This document shows, one piece after another, positions 45,693 to 53,156 of a stretch of 64,000 nt of DNA. This DNA is from Vibrio mangrovi (GTDB lineage Bacteria > Pseudomonadota > Gammaproteobacteria > Enterobacterales > Vibrionaceae), in contig NZ_AP024883.1 in NCBI RefSeq assembly GCF_024346955.1, positions 3,038,001-3,102,000 on the forward strand. The letters are read 5' to 3'. The notes under the pieces were generated by a model. That model did no database searches. It saw nothing but the letters and a program-made list of their open reading frames with translations, and was not told the origin of the DNA. The stretch's first letter is position 1, and the number at the start of each line of letters is the position of its first letter. The position numbers were made by a program, and so were the translations under genes.

Positions 45693-46922
45693 ATGGCCAA
45701 GTTTTCATTGGAAAAAGACAAAATTAAAATTTTACTTCTTGAAGGTGTTCACCATTCCGCAGTGGAGGTGCTTCAGGAAGCTGGCTATACCAATATCGAA
45801 TATCATAAAGGTTCCTTAGCTGAATCCGAACTATTAGAAGCCATTCAGGACGCTCATTTTGTCGGTATCCGTTCCCGCACCAATCTGACAGAAACTGTTA
45901 TCAACGCTGCCAAGAAGCTTGTCGGTATCGGTTGTTTTTGTATCGGAACCAATCAGGTCGATTTGAATGCAGCTGCAAAACGAGGTATTCCGGTATTTAA
46001 TGCACCGTTTTCAAATACCCGCAGCGTTGCTGAACTGGTGATGGGAGAAATTCTCCTGCTATTACGTGGTGTACCGGAAAAGAATGCGCTGGCTCACCGT
46101 GGTGTCTGGAAAAAAAGCGCCGATAACAGCTATGAAGCTCGTGGTAAAAAGCTGGGAATTATCGGATACGGCCACATCGGTACTCAGTTGGGTATTATTG
46201 CTGAAAACCTGGGTATGAGCGTCTATTACTACGATATTGAGAATAAGCTCTCTCTGGGAAATGCTGTACAGGTATCTTCACTGGCAGAACTGTTAGGCAA
46301 ATGTGATGTTATTTCTCTCCATGTCCCGGAAACACCCGATACGAAAGACATGATGTCCAGTAAAGAGTTTTCTCAGATGAGACCAAACGCCATCTTTATC
46401 AACGCTGCTCGCGGTACTGTCGTTGATATTGATTCACTGTGTGGTGCTCTGGAATCCGGACATATTTCCGGTGCAGCTATCGACGTCTTCCCTGTCGAAC
46501 CCAAAACCAATGCAGAACCGTTTGAATCACCACTGACTCAGTTCGACAATGTAATTCTTACGCCTCATGTTGGTGGCTCTACCCATGAAGCCCAGGAAAA
46601 CATCGGTATTGAAGTCGCCGGTAAGATGGTGAAATATTCTGATAATGGTTCAACGCTCTCCAGCGTCAACCTGCCGGAGGTTTCACTGCCGGAACTCAGA
46701 GAATGTTCCCGCCTGCTGCACATTCACCAGAACCGTCCGGGTATTCTGAATCAGATCAACACGATCTTCGCTCAGGATGCTATCAACATCGCAGCACAGT
46801 ACCTGCAAACATCTGCAGATGTCGGTTATGTTGTCATTGATGTCGAGACCGCCCGCTCAGAAGAAGCATTGAGCAAACTGAAGAAAATTGAAGGTACAAT
46901 CCGCGCACGGATTCTGCATTAA
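45693..46922 (+). CDS. serA: D-3-phosphoglycerate dehydrogenase
   Basis: First step of serine synthesis. The 409 residues have the NAD-binding GIIGYGHIGTQLG, catalytic NAARGTVVD and HVGGST regions. A C-terminal ACT domain (about 335-409, HIHQNRPGILNQINTIFA split) mediates serine inhibition in E. coli. Length matches E. coli (410). Two terminators follow. Confidence 0.98.
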   Translation: MAKFSLEKDKIKILLLEGVHHSAVEVLQEAGYTNIEYHKGSLAESELLEAIQDAHFVGIRSRTNLTETVINAAKKLVGIGCFCIGTNQVDLNAAAKRGIPVFNAPFSNTRSVAELVMGEILLLLRGVPEKNALAHRGVWKKSADNSYEARGKKLGIIGYGHIGTQLGIIAENLGMSVYYYDIENKLSLGNAVQVSSLAELLGKCDVISLHVPETPDTKDMMSSKEFSQMRPNAIFINAARGTVVDIDSLCGALESGHISGAAIDVFPVEPKTNAEPFESPLTQFDNVILTPHVGGSTHEAQENIGIEVAGKMVKYSDNGSTLSSVNLPEVSLPELRECSRLLHIHQNRPGILNQINTIFAQDAINIAAQYLQTSADVGYVVIDVETARSEEALSKLKKIEGTIRARILH

Positions 46923-46947
46923 TCTTATCAGATATCTCACAATAGAA

Positions 46948-46975
46948 AGCCCTTTCTCCGGAAAGGGCTTTTTTC
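46948..46975 (+). terminator. serA terminator
   Basis: Nine-base stem AGCCCTTTC / GAAAGGGCT with loop TCCG and a T6 tail, right after the serA stop. Confidence 0.92.
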
Positions 46976-47000
46976 TTCTGCGCATTTGAAATCGATGTAA

Positions 47001-47026
47001 AAAAGCCTGCTTAAAGCAGGCTTTTT
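47001..47026. terminator. Second, bidirectional hairpin between serA and dctM
   Basis: AAAAGCCTGC and GCAGGCTTTTT around TTAAA, with A-run and T-run on either side. It can end dctM transcription (minus strand) as well as serve as a backup for serA. Confidence 0.85.
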
Positions 47027-47062
47027 ATTGATTCAGATTTGCTTATTCAACTAGCATCATCT

Positions 47063-48382
47063 TTAGTGAATTACCAGATTCGGTAACCAGGTGACCAGAT
47101 CAGGGAAGATCATACAAATCACCAAAACAACAAACTGGACGGAAATAAAGGGCAGCACTGATTTATAGAGATCCATCATAGTCACACCTTTCGGTGCAAT
47201 CCCCTTCAGGTAGAACAAGGCAAAACCGTAAGGTGGCGTCTGAACGGCAATCACGATGTTCAGAATCATCAGTACACCGAACCAGATAGGATCGTATCCC
47301 AGCGATACCGCAACCGGCGTAAAAATCGGGGCACACATCAGGACAATAATGAACTCATCAATGATGAAACCTAAAAGCAGCATGATCAGCTGGAACATAA
47401 TAATGATCATGATCGGTGGCAGATCCAGTCCTTTGGTGAATCCGGACACCATGCCCTGAATTCCCATCAACAGGTGGAAGTTACTGAAAACTGAGGCTCC
47501 GAGGATGATCCACATAGCAACACTTACCAGCATCGCGGTCTGCATCCCGGAACGCATTAACATTTCCGGTTTAAAACGCTTAAACAGGATTGAAAGCAGA
47601 ATTGCCCCCATAACCCCCAAAGCACCAGACTCGGTAGGCGTTGCAATACCGGCAATAATACTGCCGAGAACAACGACAATCAGAGCCAGTGAGGAAGCAC
47701 CGTCCCGGATCGTCTTAAACATCTCATATCCTTTCGGCACCTGAATATCGTTGTCAGAGTCAAGCGGTGCACGTTCGGGACGCAACTTACAGGAGATCAC
47801 CACATAAGTAATCAGTAAAATAATCGTGATTAATGCCGGAATCATCGCACCCAGAAACATTTTCCCGACCGAGTTTTGCGTTGCCGATGCAAACATGATC
47901 ATTGGAATACTGGGTGGAATCAGGATTCCCAGAGAACCACCAGCCATAATCACGCCAAGAGCAAGTTTCTTATCGTATCCGCGATCCAGCATTGGCTTCA
48001 GCGCAATGCTACTGGAAGTCATAATACCGGCACCAATGATTCCAACCATGGCACCAATCATTGAACAGACCCCGATGACACTAATGGCCAGAGAACCACG
48101 CAACCGTCCGATTGCCAACTGACTGGCATTAAACATGGCATCGCCAATTCCGGAGCGGGTCAGGATTTGTCCCATATAAATATAAAGAGGAATCGCCAAA
48201 AGGATAAAGTTAAAAAATGTGCTCTCAACGGTGGTCGGAATAATATTAAACAGCGCCTCGCCCCAGACCAGATAGCCGACACCCATGGCAATCCCACCCA
48301 ATGCCAGACCGACCTGAGCGCCCAGAACAAAAGCGGTCAGAATACAGGCCAGCAAAATAAGGGTTAACATCTCAATTCCCAT
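47063..48382 (-). CDS. dctM: TRAP transporter large permease (DctM)
   Basis: Sodium-driven transport subunit of a tripartite ATP-independent periplasmic transporter. The 439 residues carry about 12-13 membrane helices, with family motifs such as FILLAIPLYIYMGQIL, GIIGAGIMTSSSIALKPM and LIPPSIPMIMFA. I chose ATG 48382 (MGIEMLTLIL) with GGAG upstream; it overlaps the end of dctQ by 11 bases. It is the last gene of the dctP-dctQ-dctM run. Confidence 0.93.
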   Translation of the reverse strand: MGIEMLTLILLACILTAFVLGAQVGLALGGIAMGVGYLVWGEALFNIIPTTVESTFFNFILLAIPLYIYMGQILTRSGIGDAMFNASQLAIGRLRGSLAISVIGVCSMIGAMVGIIGAGIMTSSSIALKPMLDRGYDKKLALGVIMAGGSLGILIPPSIPMIMFASATQNSVGKMFLGAMIPALITIILLITYVVISCKLRPERAPLDSDNDIQVPKGYEMFKTIRDGASSLALIVVVLGSIIAGIATPTESGALGVMGAILLSILFKRFKPEMLMRSGMQTAMLVSVAMWIILGASVFSNFHLLMGIQGMVSGFTKGLDLPPIMIIIMFQLIMLLLGFIIDEFIIVLMCAPIFTPVAVSLGYDPIWFGVLMILNIVIAVQTPPYGFALFYLKGIAPKGVTMMDLYKSVLPFISVQFVVLVICMIFPDLVTWLPNLVIH

Positions 48383-49019
48383 TTGGATTCTCCTTGTCAA
48401 AAACGGACTTTTCTACCTGATGGCTATCAGAGTTGAAGGGTTCATCATCTAAGCTGACATGGAAAGGCTGGTCATCTAAGCTGACATGCGGATGAACTTT
48501 TCCGTTCAATTCGCGTCCTGTAGCGAGGAAAAACAGATTACTGATGAATTCGGTCGAATACTGAGCAATAAAAATGGTTGCCGAAACGGTAATCATCAAC
48601 CAGAAATGATTCATAGGCGGCGCCCATTCACTCTGGGTTTTGTAATGATACTGGAGACTTTCCAGAAACATGCCGTAGCAGGTTTTTATCATGACAGCTA
48701 AAAAGCCCATTGCCAGTACGGCGGTAATCAGATCGAAAATCCGGCGAGTCTTTTCCGGTACTTTACCGTGGACAATATCCACATTGATATGCGCTTCACG
48801 TTGCTGGGCGTATGCTCCGCCTAAAGCAGCAATATACCCGAACAGAAACAGAGAGGTGTCATATCCCCAAATAGTTGGTTTATCAATGACATAACGTGCA
48901 AATACTTCGTAAGCAACAATCGTGGCTAAAACAGGAAGCAGATATGAAACCGAACGCCCGATCAGGCCAACAACATATCTGACTACCTGGCAGTATCCTC
49001 TTAAAATTGGTTCAACCAT
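48372..49019 (-). CDS. dctQ: TRAP transporter small permease (DctQ)
   Basis: Inner-membrane small subunit of the TRAP transporter. The 215 residues have four membrane helices (about 15-150) and the typical RYVIDKPTIWGYD and QREAHINVDIV motifs. The cytosolic tail contains a nine-residue tandem duplication (HVSLDDQPF then HVSLDDEPF, about 186-203), unusual for the family. Start ATG 49019 has GGGAG upstream. It lies between dctP and dctM. Confidence 0.92.
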   Translation of the reverse strand: MVEPILRGYCQVVRYVVGLIGRSVSYLLPVLATIVAYEVFARYVIDKPTIWGYDTSLFLFGYIAALGGAYAQQREAHINVDIVHGKVPEKTRRIFDLITAVLAMGFLAVMIKTCYGMFLESLQYHYKTQSEWAPPMNHFWLMITVSATIFIAQYSTEFISNLFFLATGRELNGKVHPHVSLDDQPFHVSLDDEPFNSDSHQVEKSVFDKENPNGN

Positions 49020-49074
49020 ATAAACTCCCAAACCAATCAAGGTGAATCAAATGATTCACCTTGATCATTCCTTG

Positions 49075-50091
49075 TTACTGCTTGTTCAGGATATCAACAA
49101 GCTGTTTTGAATAAGGGTCTTCACTGGCATATTCCTGCGCAAGTGACATACCGGCTTCTTTCCAGGCTTTTTTATCCGCTTCAGATGGTGCAGGACTCCA
49201 TTTCAGGCCTTTTGATTCCATCTCTGTTACAGCCTGAGATTCCCACAGTTTAGATTTGGTTAACTGCTCAATCGCATGTTCAGCCGTCGCACCTTTTACA
49301 ATCGCTTTCAGGTCTTCCGGTAATTTGTTCCATGCTTTCTGGTTCACAATCACAGGCAGAACCTGAGCACCGGCAATCGGTAGTGGGTACATATATTTTG
49401 CAACTTCCACGTGGTTACCATCACGGTGGTCGATCATATTGGAACCGATAGAACCATCAATAACACCAGTTGCCAGTGAGGTATAGATCTCACTCCATGC
49501 CAGAGATACCGGAGCTGCTCCCAGATTACGCAGGAACTTACCGTATGCACCTGGCGCACGAATTTTCATACCTTTAAAGTCAGCAATAGAGTTGATTGGC
49601 TTTTTCGTGATGATGTAAACAGGTGGCTGAATATAAGGTTCTAACCAGACAAGCCCCTGAGATGCGTATGCTTTCTTCAGCACTTCACCCCATCCACGCT
49701 CATGGAACAGTGTCATCAGTTCACCGGTATCTGATGTACCGCCTGGCAGACCCACTTCAACAACCCCTGCCGGGAACTCACCCGCATGCATTGGCTGGAA
49801 AGGTGCTCCCATCGTAATCAGGCCGGAACGTACAGCACTTAAAATACCACTGGTACCAACGCCTTCCCCGGAGTACAGAACCTGCACAGAAATACGGCCA
49901 TTGGACATGGTTTCGATATTTTTGGCCAGATCTTCGTAAACAGCACCGAATGCGGTACCGCGACCATAAAGGTTTGCAAAGCGCCAGTTATATTCAGCTG
50001 CAAAGCTGACAGTGGAACTAGCGAGAGCACTCACACCCAGTGTGACTGCCAGTAATTTCTTCGCAAGCTTCTTTCCCTTTAACCCAAACAT
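49075..50091 (-). CDS. dctP: TRAP transporter substrate-binding protein (DctP)
   Basis: Periplasmic receptor that delivers substrate to DctQM. The 338 residues have a signal peptide (cleavage near residue 31, VSFAA). The DctP signatures FKGMKIRAPGAYGKFLRNLG (carboxylate-binding Arg) and EIYTSLATGVIDG follow. Substrate cannot be read from sequence. The divergent gabD-gabT operon suggests GABA or another omega-amino acid; this is inference, since classic TRAP substrates are organic acids. Confidence 0.93.
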   Translation of the reverse strand: MFGLKGKKLAKKLLAVTLGVSALASSTVSFAAEYNWRFANLYGRGTAFGAVYEDLAKNIETMSNGRISVQVLYSGEGVGTSGILSAVRSGLITMGAPFQPMHAGEFPAGVVEVGLPGGTSDTGELMTLFHERGWGEVLKKAYASQGLVWLEPYIQPPVYIITKKPINSIADFKGMKIRAPGAYGKFLRNLGAAPVSLAWSEIYTSLATGVIDGSIGSNMIDHRDGNHVEVAKYMYPLPIAGAQVLPVIVNQKAWNKLPEDLKAIVKGATAEHAIEQLTKSKLWESQAVTEMESKGLKWSPAPSEADKKAWKEAGMSLAQEYASEDPYSKQLVDILNKQ

Positions 50092-50310
50092 AGAAATTCC
50101 TCTTCCTGTGTCGTTACTTGTTTGTTACCGATTTGTTTCACGAGTTAATATGAAGAAAGCTCAGCCAAAGCAATAGAACCAGAAAGGTAATTTGTATGGT
50201 ACCAGTTATAAATCTATCACTGGTACCACACAATTGATCTAACTGGTACTTCGAGAGGAATCAGCTTTGGATCTAACATCCCCTTAACAGCTAACAAAAG
50301 AGACACAAAG
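50092..50310. promoter_or_regulatory. Divergent dctP/gabD control region with three GGTAC(C) sites
   Basis: Site 1 is TGGTACCAGT (50197-50206), site 2 ACTGGTACCA (50219-50228) and site 3 ACTGGTAC (50242-50249). Sites 2 and 3 are direct repeats 23 bases apart, and site 1 is inverted about 24 bases from site 2. This two-turn spacing on one helix face resembles GabR/MocR operators (B. subtilis GabR uses ATACCA repeats). The MocR-type protein of the same island is the likely binder. Confidence 0.65.
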
Positions 50311-51738
50311 ATGGACCAAATTGTTAACAAAAACCTACTAAAAGCAACGTGTCCTTTCAGTGAAGATGCGATTGCAGTCCTTAATCCGGCAACCGATGAG
50401 ACTCTGACTTATATTCCTTCGGTCCAGACTACGGATATTCTGGCTTTGATTGAAAAATCCAAGCAGGCTCAACAGGCATGGCAGCAGCGCTCAGCAGCAG
50501 AAAGATGTGCCATTTTAAGACGCTGGTACGATCTGGTTGTTGAAAATAGTGACGATTTGGCAAGGATTATGACACTGGAACAGGGCAAACCATTGGCGGA
50601 AGCGAAAGGTGAAGTCATGTACGGTGCATCTTTCATTCAATGGTTCGCAGAAGAAGGGAAACGGACCTACGGTGATACAATTCCAGCACCAACTTCTAAC
50701 AAACGTTTAATGACTATTAAACAACCCGTTGGTGTTGCCGCTGCAATCACTCCATGGAACTTCCCGATTGCAATGATTACCCGTAAAGCAGCACCGGCAC
50801 TAGCTGCCGGATGTAGTTTTATCGTCAAACCGGCAAACCAAACGCCACTTTCAGCTTATGCAATCGCAGAGCTGGCTTATGAAGCTGGCCTGCCGCAAGA
50901 ATTGCTAATCGTGGTAAACAACCACTCTTCCGTTGCTGTCGGTGATATTTTCTGTACGCATGATGATATCAAGAAGCTTTCTTTCACCGGCTCAACTCAG
51001 GTTGGCAGTCATCTGATTAAACAGTGCGCCGAAACCGTAAAACGTACCTCAATGGAATTGGGTGGTAACGCGCCATTTATCGTGTTTGATGATGCTGATA
51101 TCGATGAAGCCGTTAAAGGTGCGATTGCATCGAAGTTCCGTAATGCCGGACAAACCTGCGTATGTGCAAACCGCTTCTATGTTCAGGACAGCGTTTACGA
51201 TGAATTCGTCGAAAAATTTGCCAAAGCCGTTGCAGAACTGAAAGTCGGTAATGGTGTTGAACCTGGGGTGAATATCGGTCCGCTGATCGACATTAAAGCG
51301 AAAAACAGTGTACTGGGTTACATCAATACAGCCGTCGAACAAGGAGCAAAGATCGCAATTGGTGGTCGCTCTCTGGATGGTCTGTTTGTTGAACCGACCA
51401 TTCTGACTGAAGTCACTCAGGATATGGACATCGTCCAAACCGAATTATTCGGTCCGGTTGCTCCGGTTGTCCGGTTTACCAACGATGATGAACTGGTCGA
51501 AAAAGCTAACGATACGATTTACGGATTAGCCAGTTACTTCTACACCAGTGCTCTGAATCGTGCATTTCGTATTGCCGAGCAGCTTGAATACGGCATGGTC
51601 GGGATTAATGAAGGCATTATCTCAAATGAAGTCGCACCATTCGGTGGTGTAAAACAATCCGGCTTTGGCCGGGAAGGTGCCAAACAAGGGATTGATGAAT
51701 ATCTCAATGTGAAATATCTCTGCTTTGGTGGCTTCTGA
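50311..51738 (+). CDS. gabD: Succinate-semialdehyde dehydrogenase
   Basis: NAD(P)-dependent enzyme that oxidises succinate semialdehyde to succinate in GABA catabolism. The 475 residues have the nucleotide motif FTGSTQVG and the general base Glu in MELGGNAPFIV. The nucleophile Cys is in FRNAGQTCVCANRFYV. Close relatives oxidise glutarate semialdehyde or malonate semialdehyde, so the substrate is not certain. It is followed by gabT after 43 bases. Confidence 0.9.
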   Translation: MDQIVNKNLLKATCPFSEDAIAVLNPATDETLTYIPSVQTTDILALIEKSKQAQQAWQQRSAAERCAILRRWYDLVVENSDDLARIMTLEQGKPLAEAKGEVMYGASFIQWFAEEGKRTYGDTIPAPTSNKRLMTIKQPVGVAAAITPWNFPIAMITRKAAPALAAGCSFIVKPANQTPLSAYAIAELAYEAGLPQELLIVVNNHSSVAVGDIFCTHDDIKKLSFTGSTQVGSHLIKQCAETVKRTSMELGGNAPFIVFDDADIDEAVKGAIASKFRNAGQTCVCANRFYVQDSVYDEFVEKFAKAVAELKVGNGVEPGVNIGPLIDIKAKNSVLGYINTAVEQGAKIAIGGRSLDGLFVEPTILTEVTQDMDIVQTELFGPVAPVVRFTNDDELVEKANDTIYGLASYFYTSALNRAFRIAEQLEYGMVGINEGIISNEVAPFGGVKQSGFGREGAKQGIDEYLNVKYLCFGGF

Positions 51739-51781
51739 CATCTCACAATAACTACTGTTTGAATGTGAAGGAATTAAACTC

Positions 51782-53059
51782 ATGACGAATATGGAATGGC
51801 AAGCCCGTAAGGAAAAAGTAGTCGCAAAAGGTATGGCTAACCTGGCACCGATCTACGCGGCGAGCGCAAAAAATGCAATCATCACGGATATCGAAGGCAA
51901 AGAGTATATCGACTTTGCTGCCGGTATCGCCGTTAATAATACAGGTCATTCTCACCCACAGATTATTGAAGCGGTCAAAAAGCAGTTAGATAACTTCAGC
52001 CATACCTGTTCAATGGTGACACCATACACCAGCTTTGTTGAACTGGCTGAAAAGATTGTTGCAAAAACGCCGGGGAATTTTGAGAAGAAAGCAGCATTTG
52101 TAACCACCGGTGCAGAAGCGGTAGAAAATGCAGTAAAAATCGCACGTGCCCACACCGGCCGCTCAGGTATTATCGCATTTAAAGGCGGATTCCACGGACG
52201 TACCAACATGTGTATGGGACTCACTGGAAAAGTTGCGCCTTACAAAGCGGGTTTTGGACCATTCCCGAATGAGATTTACCACCTGCCATTCCCAAATACC
52301 TACCATGGTATTACTGAAGCCCAAAGCCTGAGTGCTCTGGATGATCTGTTTGCCTGTGATATCGAGCCAAGTCGTGTGGCAGCCATTATCTTTGAACCAA
52401 TTCAGGGCGAAGGTGGTTTCTATCAGGCTCCGGCAGCCTGGGCACAGAAAATCCGTGAAGTTTGTGACAAACACGGCATCGTTTTGATTTGTGATGAAAT
52501 TCAGACTGGTTTTGCCCGGACTGGCAAGATGTTTGCTACGGAGTATCTCGGTATTGAAGCCGATCTGATCACAATGGCAAAAGGGATTGCCGGTGGTTTC
52601 CCGCTTTCAGGTGTTGTCGGTAAAGCAGAGATCATGGATTCAGCCAATCCCGGCGGTGTTGGTGGTACCTATGCAGGTTCTCCTCTGGCATGTGTTGCAG
52701 CACTGGAAGTTCTCGATATCATTGAGAAAGAAAATCTCTGTGAAACAGCTCAACATATTGGTTTACTATTTAAGGAACAATTGACTGAATTGCAAAAAGA
52801 GATTCCCCAAATTGGTGACATTCGCCAGGTTGGTGCCATGATTGCAATCGAACTCAATGATCCGGACAGTGGCGCACCACTTGCAGATCTGACTAAGCAA
52901 CTGGTAGTAAAAAGCAACCATGCTGGTGTGATTTTGCTGTCTTGTGGTGTCAAAGGAAATGTAATTCGCTTCCTGCCACCACTGACCATCGAGCCAGAGC
53001 TTATTGTGAAAGGTCTTGATATCATTAAAGCAGAGTTACAAACGTTGCTCGCTCACTAA
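51782..53059 (+). CDS. gabT: 4-aminobutyrate aminotransferase
   Basis: PLP class III aminotransferase expected to convert GABA and 2-oxoglutarate to succinate semialdehyde and glutamate. The 425 residues have TTGAEAVENAVKIAR, CDEIQTGFARTGKMFA, and the PLP Lys in TMAKGIAGGFPLSG. Length equals E. coli GabT (426). Related omega-aminotransferases act on 5-aminovalerate, so specificity is inferred. It is in an operon with gabD; mocR follows after 97 bases. Confidence 0.9.
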   Translation: MTNMEWQARKEKVVAKGMANLAPIYAASAKNAIITDIEGKEYIDFAAGIAVNNTGHSHPQIIEAVKKQLDNFSHTCSMVTPYTSFVELAEKIVAKTPGNFEKKAAFVTTGAEAVENAVKIARAHTGRSGIIAFKGGFHGRTNMCMGLTGKVAPYKAGFGPFPNEIYHLPFPNTYHGITEAQSLSALDDLFACDIEPSRVAAIIFEPIQGEGGFYQAPAAWAQKIREVCDKHGIVLICDEIQTGFARTGKMFATEYLGIEADLITMAKGIAGGFPLSGVVGKAEIMDSANPGGVGGTYAGSPLACVAALEVLDIIEKENLCETAQHIGLLFKEQLTELQKEIPQIGDIRQVGAMIAIELNDPDSGAPLADLTKQLVVKSNHAGVILLSCGVKGNVIRFLPPLTIEPELIVKGLDIIKAELQTLLAH

Positions 53060-53068
53060 ATACATCCG

Positions 53069-53107
53069 GCGAAGATACAGTAGTCTCCCTCATCTCTGTA
53101 TCTTCGC
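53069..53107. repeat. 12-bp perfect inverted repeat between gabT and mocR
   Basis: GCGAAGATACAG (53069-53080) and CTGTATCTTCGC (53096-53107) enclose 15 bases. It has no T-run, so a terminator is doubtful. It may be an attenuating hairpin or an operator of mocR. Confidence 0.7.
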
Positions 53108-53156
53108 TTCCTTACCCGGATTAGTCAGCGGCGCAAGAAAGAGTTGTAGGAGCCGT

